From contig BCGQ01000006.1 of NCBI GenBank assembly GCA_001599355.1, positions 62,001-126,000 of the forward strand: 64,000 bases of DNA, in the 5' to 3' direction. Under the pieces are notes generated by a model. The model saw only the letters and a list, made by a program, of their open reading frames with translations, ran no database searches and was not told the origin of the DNA. The position numbers were made by a program, and so were the translations under genes. Below, one piece after another: positions 1 through 10,377 of the stretch (position 1 is the first letter of the stretch; every line of letters starts with the position of its first letter). The stretch comes from Nakazawaea peltata. Its lineage: Eukaryota; Ascomycota; Pichiomycetes; Alaninales; Pachysolenaceae.

Positions 1-1322
1 CTGAAATAGGTTCTTTAAGCTTAGAATTCACCAGATTATCGATAATAACCAAAGATATGACATATTTCACCTATGTCATGAACTCTATCGATGCCATTTT
101 GGAGTCCAAAGACGACTTCTTGATCAAAGGTCTTATACCTAACGAAGTAGATTTAAGTAGTTGTAGTGAAATATTCAGAGAGGAAGATATTGAAAATCTT
201 CCAGGTGGAAAAATACCTGATGGAGCAGAACGTGTGATTTTAACTTATGATTTAGACGATGATAATGAGGTGGTATACTGTGTTCCAGACCTCAAAAAGA
301 AAGTAAAGCCTGTAAACCAAGACAAACAAGTGTTCTCATTAGAAGGAAAATCCGACTCTTTCTACGAATACATGTTAAAACTCTATCATTTATTGAACGG
401 GAACTTAGGAAATGAATATTTGGACTTCTTAAGAGACTCCAAAGAGAAGATTAAGAAGTTTTTATTATTTAGACCTAATTCGGCAAACAAAGATCTTGTA
501 TTTTTGAATGAAGTCACCGTCACAAAATCTTCAAAAGATGGTTCTTTAGAAGTAACTCAACATAATACTGTCTCACACCTCTCTTGCTTTGCTGGTGGAT
601 TCTTTACTTTACTGAATAGAGTACTTTTTGACCATAAAGATTTAGAATTAGGTGAAAGATTGACAGACAGTTGCTTAACAATGTCTGAAAAGTTGGGTTT
701 ATTACCAGAATCATTCATGGTTGACAGTTGTGATACTTTGAAGAATTGTCACTATGACAAAAATCAAAGAATCAACTACATTAAAAAGCATACTTCGAGG
801 GAAAAGGTCGATTATAAACCCCCAGAGACTACTAGCCCTCTAATTAAAGATGGAATGGTAGAATATCATCTTAAATCTTCTAAGTCATTACCTTATCTGC
901 CCTATGACTCTGAAAAAAATGTATGGAAAACAGGTCAAGCAGCTAATCAGCCTGTGGAATTTGATCATATGGATGCTCGTCATTTATTACGTCCTGAATT
1001 AATCGAGTCCATCTTTGTTAATTTCAGAATCACAGGAGATCCTATCTATAGAGAGAGAGGATGGGATTTGTTTAAGAGAATCGTAGAGAACACGGCCAAA
1101 GAAGTCCAAAATACAGACGAGCATGAAATTGTACAAGCAACATTATTGGATATCACCAACCCTAATAGTGGAAGTTGGGATGAGTTAGAGAGTTGGTGGT
1201 ACTCAGAGACTTTGAAATACTTCTACTTACTTTTCCAGGACTCAAAAATGCTCAATTTGGATGAGTGGGTCTTCAATACCCAAGGACATCCTTTCAAGAA
1301 AGAGAAATACTGGTTGAACTAA
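1..1322 (+). CDS. MNS1: ER mannosyl-oligosaccharide alpha-1,2-mannosidase (GH47), 3' part
   Basis: C-terminal 439 residues of a glycoside hydrolase family 47 enzyme, which trims one mannose from Man9GlcNAc2 in the ER during N-glycan maturation and quality control. The reading frame is open from base 3 and begins with the conserved GSLSLEFTRLS segment, so the true start lies upstream of the window and the ATG at 57 is internal. Other family landmarks are the LSCFAGG segment near codon 180 of the fragment, LRPELIESIF, and the ending region with ELESWWYSETLKYFYLLF and FNTQGHP. The next gene is convergent and about 27 bp away. Family assignment is firm; orthology to yeast Mns1 rather than another GH47 paralogue is inferred from the sequence style. 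Confidence 0.9.
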   Translation, partial: EIGSLSLEFTRLSIITKDMTYFTYVMNSIDAILESKDDFLIKGLIPNEVDLSSCSEIFREEDIENLPGGKIPDGAERVILTYDLDDDNEVVYCVPDLKKKVKPVNQDKQVFSLEGKSDSFYEYMLKLYHLLNGNLGNEYLDFLRDSKEKIKKFLLFRPNSANKDLVFLNEVTVTKSSKDGSLEVTQHNTVSHLSCFAGGFFTLLNRVLFDHKDLELGERLTDSCLTMSEKLGLLPESFMVDSCDTLKNCHYDKNQRINYIKKHTSREKVDYKPPETTSPLIKDGMVEYHLKSSKSLPYLPYDSEKNVWKTGQAANQPVEFDHMDARHLLRPELIESIFVNFRITGDPIYRERGWDLFKRIVENTAKEVQNTDEHEIVQATLLDITNPNSGSWDELESWWYSETLKYFYLLFQDSKMLNLDEWVFNTQGHPFKKEKYWLN

Positions 1323-1348
1323 ACCAAATAAATAAATTAACTATGCAT

Positions 1349-3004
1349 CTATAAAACATTTCCACCATATTCATTCGTAGTGGTCTCCAAGAAACCTATT
1401 TGCTCATCGATCATCCCACAAATATGATCCCTGGTGATCCCAGCTTCTTCACGATCCTTGGTATACTGCAAATTCAACGTTGAGGCTCCAGAACAGAACA
1501 ATTCCTTCATGTTCTTGAACTGCAACAACTCAAAGTCGAACCCAAAATTGATTCCGTAGTACAATCTGGTCAATTTCTCACCTTCCCCCCTCTCTGTAAG
1601 CTCCTTGTACTCATAAAGATGGTACGGGTCGAGTTTAGGATGATGAGCATGGATGAAATAGAAATCCTCTTTCAAGTATGGGATGACCTTTTGGTATCCA
1701 GCAGGAGAAGAAGTTTCAGGAGGAATATCCATGTAGTATCTGTAATCTGAGATTGGGTCATATTGGAACATACAGGTCCCATGGAACTCTGTGGAAGTGT
1801 GATACCCTCCTGTTCCAGGACCCTTCTTGACTTGATAAAATGGTTCACCCATCACTTGGGCAGCTGCTAAGAAGGTGTCCTTGTCTCCTTCTCCCTGTGT
1901 CCCTTGGCCAATCAAAGGGTAGAAAAGAGAAGGCCCATAATAATTATAATAGAATGACAACATGATACTCCGTGCATGAAGGTTCTTACTGATCATAAGT
2001 TGACCTGATTCAGTAGAACTATCAGGAATGGAATTTTCACGATCATGTACCGGCACCTTAGACAAATCTTCCTCTCCATTTGAGTATGTGAAGAGAGGAG
2101 TAATGGTGTCAATGGAGCTACGAACCCTCTTACCCAATTTCAAATCGGCAATCTCATAAAACTGAGTACTAGTGGCTCTTTTCCAGTAATCTGGCCATGT
2201 AACAAGACCAGTATTATTGAAGGGAGAATGATCGAAAATATCGTCGATCTTGACCAACAGATTATTATCAGCGTCCATCATCAAGATGTTATCGAAGGAG
2301 GAAGCCAATATCAGAAGAGATTTCAACTGATATCCCTTGATATCCAAAGAATTTATAGTTTCTTCATCTGCAATATCACTAAGATAAATACATTTTGCGT
2401 TGAGTTCGGTGAAGGCAGAGCAGAGAGATGAGTCGTCGGGCTCTTCACCAGATGGGATGAAAACTTCAACTGGTAAAGTGGTTCCTCTGAATCTCAAGGT
2501 CTTGATCGATAATAACGCCAAAATCGAGAATTTTCCTCCTCCAACCATTACTATACCATTTCCTTTATAAAAACTGTCAGGAAATTGAGGCGGGATCCGC
2601 AGGCGGAAGTTCTGATGGCTCTCTTTGATATTCAGAAGTGTTTGTGGCTCAATCTTGTAGCATGCAGATAAATCATCTTCCAAATACACTTGATGATCAA
2701 ACTCCAGTCCAATTGTTTCCAATTGACAGTCCAGATCCCTCACCAAAGGTTCCTCTAACTGAGGGTCATACCTCAAAACATTGGAAAAAAAGGCCTCGAA
2801 AAATTCATGGCGCCCAAGACCGAGACCATGCCCCTTGGTTGGTTTCAGTGCAGGCTTCCTCATATTCTCACCATTGATAGGTCCATGTTCCCTCTCGTAC
2901 TCTCTAATTTTGCTGGTGAAATGCCATGTGGAAGTGGTGAACATCACAAAGACAAAAAGGCCCATCGTCATGAGTCGTCTCCGTCTTAGAGACCCAAACA
3001 GCAT
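1349..3004 (-). CDS. MNN2/MNN5-type alpha-1,2-mannosyltransferase
   Basis: A 551-residue type II Golgi membrane protein of the fungal mannosyltransferase family (Mnn2/Mnn5, Pfam Mannosyl_trans3), which adds alpha-1,2-mannose branches to N-glycan outer chains using GDP-mannose. After a short cytoplasmic tail with four consecutive arginines (residues 7-10) comes one hydrophobic anchor (about 12-28). The lumenal domain carries GIVMVGGGKFS, a DAD metal-binding motif near residue 244, and the Mnn2-group signature GQGTQGEGDKDTF. The frame is open upstream to a GTG at 3064, but the first ATG is at 3004 and gives the expected tail-anchor layout, so that start is used. The family has several paralogues in yeasts, so no single symbol is given. 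Confidence 0.88.
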   Translation of the reverse strand: MLFGSLRRRRLMTMGLFVFVMFTTSTWHFTSKIREYEREHGPINGENMRKPALKPTKGHGLGLGRHEFFEAFFSNVLRYDPQLEEPLVRDLDCQLETIGLEFDHQVYLEDDLSACYKIEPQTLLNIKESHQNFRLRIPPQFPDSFYKGNGIVMVGGGKFSILALLSIKTLRFRGTTLPVEVFIPSGEEPDDSSLCSAFTELNAKCIYLSDIADEETINSLDIKGYQLKSLLILASSFDNILMMDADNNLLVKIDDIFDHSPFNNTGLVTWPDYWKRATSTQFYEIADLKLGKRVRSSIDTITPLFTYSNGEEDLSKVPVHDRENSIPDSSTESGQLMISKNLHARSIMLSFYYNYYGPSLFYPLIGQGTQGEGDKDTFLAAAQVMGEPFYQVKKGPGTGGYHTSTEFHGTCMFQYDPISDYRYYMDIPPETSSPAGYQKVIPYLKEDFYFIHAHHPKLDPYHLYEYKELTERGEGEKLTRLYYGINFGFDFELLQFKNMKELFCSGASTLNLQYTKDREEAGITRDHICGMIDEQIGFLETTTNEYGGNVL

Positions 3005-5179
3005 TGTGGAAGTTGGTTGATACAGAATTCTTGACAGCCCAGTGATTGAATAAGTCGAATCCACCTCAATAAAAATCCTACCTTGTCAGTCCTCGAGTTT
3101 GGTCCCTTTAATTCCCAACACTCCCCTTCTCACCTCTTATTTTCACTCGCATATTATAGTTGCGCTCCATAAAATTTTGGCTCACTGTGTAAGCCGTTAG
3201 AAGACCATTTTTGTTCTATTTGGCTCTCGCTTGTTTAAGGTTTGGAAAACGAGAGCGGAGAGGCCGTAAAGTGTGCGCCAAATGCGCAGAAGGTGCAGAG
3301 GTGTTTCTACAGTGTAGGCGCGCGCGGAAAATTTGTAGAGAAATAAGGAAAATTAAGAGTATTATAAACGTTTACAGTTGGAGAGTTTGTAATTTGCTAA
3401 GGTGCAAAGGAGGGCACGATGAGAGCACTGAACATGGATGTTGAAGAATGTCAGACCACCCGATATCATGATCTATTTATGACGTAAGGAAACTAAGGGA
3501 AAGATTACATGAATCTAGAACGGTAGTTACCTACTCTACGAGTGAGAAGGTGAAATAGACCTGGGCTATTTCATCCTAATGGGTATTCACCGTAATGGTC
3601 ATTCACCCTAGTGGCCATTCCAATTATATTTTCATGTTCCTGGTTCCTGGCTCAGTTCGGTTCCAGATTCCTTTATTTCACCGTCCACCCCGACAAATAA
3701 CCAAACCTAAATATTCAGGAACATTTAGGTCCCTCGAAACCATATTCACTGCTATTGTTTTGGTTTGTCTGGATTCGTCAAACGAAACGAAAAGAAATTA
3801 TGCTAAACAATAACAAGATCTTTCTTTTTTTTCTTCTCCATTTATTGAGATCTAGATGAGATGATGTTGATTCTATGGGAGTCCAGATGAGAAGAATAAG
3901 AGTGATTGGAGTGTAGATGCTATGCTCAAACAACCCTTCAGAGCAAGGGATTCAAGGGATGGTCATCAATCATGAAGTCCAGATCAGATGATAAGATCTG
4001 GGTCCGATTATGCGACAATGACGTAATTAAACTCTAGTTCTAGATGCCGTTATGTAAAATTTTTGGTCCTCCTTAAAGTTTAGTCTACTGTGCCTTCTTT
4101 GTCCTGATCTGGGGTAAAAGCTTCTAGTTCAGGAAATTTTGGAAGGGGAAGAACATTGGTGCTTGAAACGATGAGCTAGATCGAGGTCAATGACAAACCG
4201 GTGCCAATGTCAAATATTTACTGGAGCTACATAAGTTCTGGACTGGAGGTGAGAAAGTGGGTGAATCTGAAATCAATTTGGCTGGAACTCGGCAAACCAA
4301 TTTCGCCCACACTTGCCTAATAACTTTTTAACTCTAAATCTCTATTGTCTAATTTACAAATTCCACCAGTAATTAACAATAAATCGAATATAAAATTTTT
4401 CTCCATCTCATCCCATTTCACCTTTTGCAGTAAAATACAAACATCACATATCCTTCTAGTCCCATTTTATCGTTGCACTTGTCCCCTCAGTCTTCGCCTC
4501 AGTCGTCGCCTCAGAGATTCTCTAATATTTTGCTTGCAAATCTCAATATTTACTAACAATTGCCCCCCATGGCGTTTTTTTATTTTTTTGTTTCCCTTTT
4601 AAACTTGGCTTCGACGCGCCTGGAATTAAGGTTTTGGGGAGGGGAAGAACGAGATCTCAAATCAACGTCCCAACACCGTCAGTTAACTAACCAACCTACA
4701 ACCAACTTCCGTCCACCAGATCACACCAGATCTCCTTTCTTCCTCCATCTAACAACCATTGTATCTTCTCAACTACCACTTTGTTGTTACTGTCCTATTC
4801 TTCGCTCGCGGAGATCGTACCTCTCTAAGGGGCTAAACTTGCATAAAATATGCAGGACGTGCAGAAATTCCTTCGTAAATACACCAAATTCGTTACAAAT
4901 TTCCTCCCTAATAATGATGCACCTCCAGGTTCAAAACAATGTCCTGCCTATAGTAGAGATCGCGTTGGTAGGCGCTGGTTTCTAGATTCTCTGGCTCTAG
5001 CGACCTGGGCTGTTCCTAGTGATTTGTCTGCACATTTACCTATTTCTTACGACTATTTACTTTTGAAGCTCTAGACAAAATTCTCATTTCAATTCACAAC
5101 TTAATCATATATATTTGGGTTAAAAAGTCCACTTTGACGAGACCATTCGATTAGAACCAGTCACTCTTTAACATTCACT
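3005..5179. other. Long intergenic region between divergent MNN2-like and PRY1-like genes
   Basis: About 2.2 kb without a convincing gene. It holds the promoters of the two flanking genes, a three-copy 16-bp imperfect tandem repeat at 3576-3620, and a TATA-like TATATAT at 5108-5114, about 70 bp before the PRY1-like ATG. Short open frames at 4560-4985 and 4850-5074 have no recognisable family and no supporting features. Confidence 0.6.
3576..3620. repeat. Three-copy ~16-bp imperfect tandem repeat
   Basis: Units CTAATGGGTATTCACC (3576-3591), GTAATGGTCATTCACC (3592-3607) and CTAGTGGCCATTC (3608-3620) lie head to tail in the MNN2-like/PRY1-like intergenic region. They could be clustered transcription-factor sites or a decaying minisatellite. 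Confidence 0.6.
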
Positions 5180-6244
5180 ATGAAATATTCTGTTCTTTTT
5201 GGCTTGGCCTCTTTTATGGCCGGTATCACGACCGCTGCTCCTCATGAACATCATGACCACAACTTAGAGAAGAGAGCTATTGATTGGGTTACCGTTTATG
5301 AGACCGTTACTGTTTTGGATGGTAAGACTTTGTATCATAGTACTGGTGCCGATGGTCAAGTTTATACTGTATTTGTTGAGCCTGGAGCTGCAACTAGTAC
5401 TTCTACTTCCGAGACTTCGACCGAGGCTACTACTGAGCCAACAACATCTGAAACTCCAGCAGCTGAGACTTCAACAACTCAGACTCCAGCTCAATCTCCA
5501 ACCACCTCTTCTGAGATTTCCTACACTTCATCAGTTGTATCATCAGTCTCTTCTCTGCCTGTGCAACTGAAACCATATGTCAGCACACTTACTACTGACC
5601 CAGCTTCTTCATCAAGCTCTTCTTCATCAAGTAAGAGCACTGCCTTGGTCATTGTCAAGGCTGCTACTAAGGCTGCTACTACCTCCAAGTCTTCGACTTC
5701 CACCACTCCAACCACTACAGCTACCCCAACCACCAAAGCTACTCCAACCACCACCACCACTCCAAAAATCATCAATGATGCTACCACCACCTCTTCCACA
5801 AAGGCCAGCACTGCTACTTCTTCAGACTTTGCTACTCAAATCTTGAACCAACACAACAAATACAGAGCCTTACATAGTGCCGGTGACTTAGAGTGGGATG
5901 ACACCTTGGCTTCTTATGCCTCTGACTACATTTCATCCAACGACGTTTGTTCTACCCACAACTTAGTCCACTCTGGTGGTAAATACGGTGAGAACTTGGC
6001 CATCGGATACACTTACACCGGCACTGTCGATGCTTGGTACAATGAGATCTCCGAATATGACTTCTCCAACCCAGGTTTCTCCTCTTCCACCGGTCATTTC
6101 ACCCAAGTTGTATGGAAGGCTACCACTAAGTTGGGCTGTGCATACCAATACTGTGGTTCTGAATGGTCTAACTACGTTGTTTGCGAATACCAAACTGCCG
6201 GTAACGTTGGTGGTGAATACGCTGCTAACGTCTTGGAATCATAA
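5180..6244 (+). CDS. Secreted CAP/SCP (PRY1/RBT4-like) sterol-binding glycoprotein
   Basis: A 354-residue secreted protein of the CAP superfamily (yeast Pry proteins, Candida Rbt4). These proteins bind and export sterols and free fatty acids. Residues 1-19 form a signal peptide ending at TTA|AP, followed by a Kex2-type KR at about residues 31-32. A long Ser/Thr-rich, probably O-mannosylated linker covers about 70-210. The CAP domain runs from about 216 to 345 with LNQHNKYRALH, GENLA, GHFTQVVWK and YVVCEYQTAGN signatures and the usual cysteines. No GPI-anchor tail is seen, so it is probably soluble or loosely wall-associated. The large upstream region suggests regulated expression. Confidence 0.9.
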   Translation: MKYSVLFGLASFMAGITTAAPHEHHDHNLEKRAIDWVTVYETVTVLDGKTLYHSTGADGQVYTVFVEPGAATSTSTSETSTEATTEPTTSETPAAETSTTQTPAQSPTTSSEISYTSSVVSSVSSLPVQLKPYVSTLTTDPASSSSSSSSSKSTALVIVKAATKAATTSKSSTSTTPTTTATPTTKATPTTTTTPKIINDATTTSSTKASTATSSDFATQILNQHNKYRALHSAGDLEWDDTLASYASDYISSNDVCSTHNLVHSGGKYGENLAIGYTYTGTVDAWYNEISEYDFSNPGFSSSTGHFTQVVWKATTKLGCAYQYCGSEWSNYVVCEYQTAGNVGGEYAANVLES

Positions 6245-6333
6245 ACTACATAAAAATCTTTAGATACCTTTTAAATACATTTATGGCTGATAGAAATATG
6301 CAATGATAGTTAGTTTTTATACGAAACAAAGTT

Positions 6334-7233
6334 TTAAGCAGTGACCTTTGTAGGTTGGTTGTCCTCATACTCGACCTCCAAGTTAACCTTTCTCTTCTTA
6401 GAAGGTCTCTTGGACTCAGCAGCAGCGTCTTCATCGTCTTCCTCGTCATCATCATCAGAAGAATCAGATCCTAACCACTTCTCGACATCGTCAATGTTAT
6501 CCAATCCCTCATAATCACTCTCATCATCATCATCGTCGTCATCCGATGTGAATTGCTCAACTTCCTCATCGTCATACTCCTCACCCTCTTGTTCTAATTC
6601 TCTCTCAAGGTTCAGCTCCTCTTCTTCTTCTTCCTCATCCTCCATTCTACCCAAGACACGTTTCCAGATCTTCTCATCAACGTTCAAAGGTTGGTCACCA
6701 TATGCACCACTCTTCAATCTGTCCAATAATTCCTTCTCAATTGCCTTCTCAATCTTAGCCAGAGCCAATGCCTTTCTCTCTCTGTTCTCCTCCTTTCTCT
6801 TCACCTTGTGCTTGACACCAACATAATGTCTCTCCTCATCCTTCAAAGCCAATCTTCTCTCCATCATCATGATCTGAGTCAATCTGGTGAATCTTTGCTT
6901 ACACTTGTGGATCGAAAACTTTCTCCAATACAACAAATTCTCATCGATCTGTTTCAATGCCTTGTTGTAATTCTTCGACAACTTGATTCTCTGCCAAAGT
7001 CTGTTCGGAGTATGAGCTCTCTCAGGAGTCTTGATACACAAATATAATCTACCATCGAAGTTTCTTACCGTGGCATATTTGGCATTGGCCAAAGGACAAG
7101 ACTGCCTTGTGCATAGCCCTGTGACATTGTAAGGGTCTCTACAGAAGTGTTCTCCTGTCTTCGTCTTAATTCTGTGCGAGTTACCGTAGAAGTTAATACA
7201 GTCCCAAATCACGTCGTCTGATACTGTCAGCAT
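6334..7233 (-). CDS. MAK16: Mak16, 60S ribosome biogenesis factor
   Basis: A 299-residue nucleolar protein needed for maturation of the 66S pre-ribosome and 60S subunit. The first ~185 residues match the Mak16 domain, starting [20 protein letters not shown], with the four early cysteines ([15 protein letters not shown] and [12 protein letters not shown]) and the conserved [15 protein letters not shown] stretch. The C-terminal third is very acidic (Asp/Glu runs about 195-265) and ends in a basic KKRK patch, as in the yeast protein. The upstream DNA has AAAATTTT-type (RRPE) elements and a CACGTG box, fitting co-regulation with other ribosome biogenesis genes. It is divergent from the F-box gene. 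Confidence 0.96.
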   Translation of the reverse strand: MLTVSDDVIWDCINFYGNSHRIKTKTGEHFCRDPYNVTGLCTRQSCPLANAKYATVRNFDGRLYLCIKTPERAHTPNRLWQRIKLSKNYNKALKQIDENLLYWRKFSIHKCKQRFTRLTQIMMMERRLALKDEERHYVGVKHKVKRKEENRERKALALAKIEKAIEKELLDRLKSGAYGDQPLNVDEKIWKRVLGRMEDEEEEEEELNLERELEQEGEEYDDEEVEQFTSDDDDDDDESDYEGLDNIDDVEKWLGSDSSDDDDEEDDEDAAAESKRPSKKRKVNLEVEYEDNQPTKVTA

Positions 7234-7614
7234 TTTTCACTCGATATGGCCTACTTTGATACCTCAAGATCCGATCAATTTGAGTCTTTAACCGCTGTTT
7301 GAAATAAAAAAAAAATTTTCTAAGAAAATTTTTTTCTTTCCTCTTCGCTCTTCGCTCTTCGCATCTCGAGAAAATTACCGAACTTGGAAATAGATGTAAT
7401 TTCCAAAAATGGCAATTTAATAAAATCGAAATATCCGCAGATCACGTGACTTCTTTCGACAAGATTATGCAGTAGATTTTTTAGATAAACAATTGGGTAG
7501 TCAACAGTTGGAAGTCAACAGTTGAAACTCAACAGGTGGAAGTCTCAAGCTACTGAAGAGCTCACTTGTTATTCAGATGATCTCACCAATAGTATAATTG
7601 ATATTCCATCTAAA
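7234..7614. promoter_or_regulatory. Divergent promoter of MAK16 and the F-box gene
   Basis: This region contains AAAAATTTT at 7311-7319 and CTAAGAAAATTTTTTTC at 7320-7336, which resemble the ribosomal RNA processing element (RRPE) known from yeast ribosome biogenesis genes. A CTCTTCG unit repeats three times at 7341-7361, and a TCACGTGA box (Cbf1-type E-box) has its core CACGTG at 7443-7448. The 15-mer CTAAGAAAATTTTTT also lies before FCF2 at 55161. Near 7496-7545 a short direct repeat of the form caacagttgRaagt precedes the F-box frame. Confidence 0.6.
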
Positions 7615-8526
7615 ATGATCGACCATCTTCCAACTGAATTAATCCTACAGATAGGGAGCTATTTGAACCAGAGGGATCTTGCAGCTTTGAGCCAGACCAG
7701 TCAAATTTTGAACCAAGCAACAGGGAATGCCATTTACCGTAATGTTGTTTTCGATTTCGATCAAATATACAAATATCAAAATAGAATTGGAGAAACCGTG
7801 GTTTGTGAAATAGAATCGATGATCCACCTTTTGAACTGCCCTCGGGCACTGCAAATCAGATCCTTGAAATTAAGCGGGTACTTAATTAAGGATTTCTCCA
7901 CTTGCAAATTGTTCAGGAGGTTCTTAGAGACCATGAAGTGCTTCATTTACAGTCATAATAACCATTTGACTTCATTCATCAATAATTCACTGATAATCGA
8001 TACTGGGCTAATGAGTACCCATTCTGAAATGGAGAGATTGTTAAGCACTGTCCCAATTGAGAGTCTCCAGGAGTTTAAATTTGCCAATTTGAATAGTTTC
8101 CTATCTTATGATCCTCATTCGATCAGCTGTTTGAGTAAAGTGTCTCTCGATTTGGTTTCGTCGTACCACGAGTCTGACCTCCAAGACGATATTTTTATAC
8201 AGAAATTGATAAATAGGTTGAAGGGGTTATTCCATGATAAGCTACAGGTTAGATTACGTCTTGATTTTAAGATGATGCAATTCCTCCAGAAAAATGAGTT
8301 CATGCATATCAGGCTGAAATACTTGCTGTTAGATCTAACCGACGCTTCCATTTTTGACGTTTCACCCTTCTACGAGTTATTTGACTTTCACGATATCACC
8401 TACTTGCACATAGATTGTAACAATTCCGAGACTAAGAAGTTGTTGATGGAGAGATTACAAAGTATTGGGACTTTAAAAAAACAAACTATCAACATAAAAT
8501 CATATACATACTACAATAAACTCTGA
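7615..8526 (+). CDS. F-box protein
   Basis: A 303-residue protein beginning directly with an F-box (residues 1-45): MIDHLPTELILQIGSYLNQ, then RDLAALSQTSQILN and IYRNVVF. F-boxes bind Skp1 and recruit substrates to SCF ubiquitin ligases. The rest is Leu-rich and could be divergent leucine-rich repeats, but no clear repeat register is visible, so the substrate cannot be guessed. The frame is open upstream to a TTG at 7522, but there is no in-frame ATG before 7615, and starting there places the F-box at the N-terminus as is usual. The 3' end is 3 bp from the convergent transporter gene. Confidence 0.75.
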   Translation: MIDHLPTELILQIGSYLNQRDLAALSQTSQILNQATGNAIYRNVVFDFDQIYKYQNRIGETVVCEIESMIHLLNCPRALQIRSLKLSGYLIKDFSTCKLFRRFLETMKCFIYSHNNHLTSFINNSLIIDTGLMSTHSEMERLLSTVPIESLQEFKFANLNSFLSYDPHSISCLSKVSLDLVSSYHESDLQDDIFIQKLINRLKGLFHDKLQVRLRLDFKMMQFLQKNEFMHIRLKYLLLDLTDASIFDVSPFYELFDFHDITYLHIDCNNSETKKLLMERLQSIGTLKKQTINIKSYTYYNKL

Positions 8527-8528
8527 GT

Positions 8529-9758
8529 TCACACCTCTGGTGGAACTGGTCTTTCTATTTGAGTCTTTGTAACGTCAGGACTCAGACTTGTATAGGTCAT
8601 GACAGCATTTACTATGAGTCCTGATCCAATAATAACAGAACCATAAGACGATGACATTTGTCTCAGTTGAGGTCCAGCATCCGATTGTCGTCTTCTAGAA
8701 ATTATGGGCAGAAGTAAAAGATTGGAAGTAGATTTGGCTCGTTGAACGATCCCTACAGCAGAACCAAGGGTTTCTGGTCCATGACCCAAACTTGATACCG
8801 GGCTAATTATAGAACTCAGGCCCAACTCATCGTCTATTGGAGAATCTGAATCAATGGCCCCATGACGCGGGGAGGTGGTGTCAAAAGAAACGTCGTGTAC
8901 CTCATCACCAGTTTTCGAGCCACTGATTAGCATAACACCAACGAAAACCAAACCTGTGCCAAGTCCAAACGTGCACAATTGATCCCATGAGGTGCGCGAG
9001 AACTCTTTAAACACCACTATAGAACTGGCAATTATACACAAATTGAAAAAAATATAATGCAACGGGATCACCACAGTACTGGAGTTTAATTTAAGGGCCC
9101 TGTTCAATTGATGGATTTGGAAGTATGAAGTTACAATAATAATGACTAATAATTCTGTGGGGACAAAAGAATTGAAAAGAGTGGAAATCGAATCTGAAAC
9201 AAATATCGATAATAATTTAGTTGCAATCACTGTATATGACCCAAAGATGGCCACTAAACATAGATACTCATATAATCCTCTACCGCGTCTATTGTAAATC
9301 GAGAGACATAAGATAGCTGTGAGCGACACTACCAAGTAAATGACGAAATTAACCGAGTAAATAGTATCTTCAAACAATTTCATAGGATCCTTCAGTGGAG
9401 CCTCATCACCCACCGAGAATATAATTAGCACCACACCAAAGCACAGTACTACAGTACCAAGGGCATCCTTAACACGTAGCACCTGGTCAAAAAATATAGG
9501 TGCTATGATGATATTACTGATCAAGGTGATGATCCCAAGAGAGCTAACGACGACAATTGGTAAATATCCATACGCTATGAAATTCTCAATCTCCCCTGTA
9601 GTTGTCAAACAAAAACCTAACCACCATTTGACAGACCGCATATACCGGGAGGTCTTCTGGAAATTGAGCCCCAATGAGATGAGGATATTCCCACTTACAC
9701 TGAACAGGATTCCGATCAGCTCGGCGAATGATATCATCTGGTGCTGATATAACGTCAT
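8529..9758 (-). CDS. NIPA-like (DUF803) magnesium transporter family protein
   Basis: A 409-residue polytopic membrane protein of the NIPA family within the drug/metabolite transporter superfamily; animal members transport Mg2+. About nine hydrophobic segments fill residues 1-300. Family landmarks are the early SGNILISLGLNFQK, KWWLGFCLTTTGEIENFIAYGYLPIVVVSSLGI, the ISNIIIAPIFF helix, and later QIHQLNRALKLNSSTVVIPLHYIFF. The last ~110 residues are a hydrophilic Ser-rich tail that probably faces the cytosol and carries phosphorylation sites. Transport specificity in fungi is not established, so magnesium is only the family default. It is divergent from a small unknown gene. Confidence 0.82.
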   Translation of the reverse strand: MTLYQHQMISFAELIGILFSVSGNILISLGLNFQKTSRYMRSVKWWLGFCLTTTGEIENFIAYGYLPIVVVSSLGIITLISNIIIAPIFFDQVLRVKDALGTVVLCFGVVLIIFSVGDEAPLKDPMKLFEDTIYSVNFVIYLVVSLTAILCLSIYNRRGRGLYEYLCLVAIFGSYTVIATKLLSIFVSDSISTLFNSFVPTELLVIIIVTSYFQIHQLNRALKLNSSTVVIPLHYIFFNLCIIASSIVVFKEFSRTSWDQLCTFGLGTGLVFVGVMLISGSKTGDEVHDVSFDTTSPRHGAIDSDSPIDDELGLSSIISPVSSLGHGPETLGSAVGIVQRAKSTSNLLLLPIISRRRQSDAGPQLRQMSSSYGSVIIGSGLIVNAVMTYTSLSPDVTKTQIERPVPPEV

Positions 9759-9956
9759 ACCAACGCCATGCTTCGATCTTTGGGGGGTTCAAATAGGACA
9801 CACGCGGCTTCGTATAACCGAAGCAGGCCAAACGAGGAAGTGAGATGCTAAGTGTTTACGAAAATCGTAACTCCAGAGTTTTATTAAGGCGCAGCCCGGC
9901 TAAACGCGCACTCAGTCTGTCGCGCCAATTTGCTCACAATTTACAACTTTACATCC

Positions 9957-9964
9957 TATAAATA
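9957..9964 (+). promoter_or_regulatory. TATA box that decides the start of the small gene
   Basis: TATAAATA lies only 4 bp before the ATG at 9968. Transcription should therefore begin downstream of that ATG, which makes the second in-frame ATG at 10007 the likely translation start. Confidence 0.55.
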
Positions 9965-10006
9965 GAAATGATCCCCCTCATCTCAACTTCAATTAGAAAC
10001 ATCAAG

Positions 10007-10216
10007 ATGACCACCCCTACTGAAAACCAATCGAAACAAGAAAAGCTTGAGAAATTTCTAGCTGAGAATGGAGACGATTTGAAGCTTAATATTGGAGGAA
10101 AATTGAAATCTCTGCATGAACTTCAAAGACCTCACTCTTTCAAGCCCCCTGTCAATGGATTGCTACAGGGAAACAACCATAGACCTACAGGTGAAGGTGA
10201 AGAGAAGAAACAATAA
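10007..10216 (+). CDS. Small hydrophilic protein, unknown function
   Basis: A 69-residue charged protein starting MTTPTENQSKQEKLEKFLAEN. I do not recognise it. It has an amphipathic N-terminal helix (residues 6-20), a middle LNIGGKLKSLHELQRPHS segment and a Gly/Lys-rich tail, with no membrane segment or cysteine. An in-frame ATG at 9968 would add 13 residues, but it sits almost on the TATA box. The TATA box, a separate promoter shared with the divergent transporter gene, and an AT-rich 3' flank support a real transcript. Function cannot be inferred. Confidence 0.55.
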   Translation: MTTPTENQSKQEKLEKFLAENGDDLKLNIGGKLKSLHELQRPHSFKPPVNGLLQGNNHRPTGEGEEKKQ

Positions 10217-10377
10217 TGTGTAGTTGATAGGAAAATATTATGATTATTTAATGATAAGGAAAAGTAATAAATTCATTTGAGCGGAAAAATGTCATTCAAG
10301 CGAATAGCTAAGTGTATTGTGAAGATCTTTTCCAACAGGATCGTCTACCGAATTGCATCCCAATGCCTTTCCAATGT

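Noticed and set aside
3595-5074. Open frames of 70-140 codons in the PRY1-like upstream region
   Set aside because: Composition is like random translation of CT-rich DNA, with overlapping frames, no recognisable motif and no promoter or splice evidence. The frame at 4850-5074 is the least unlikely but still unsupported.
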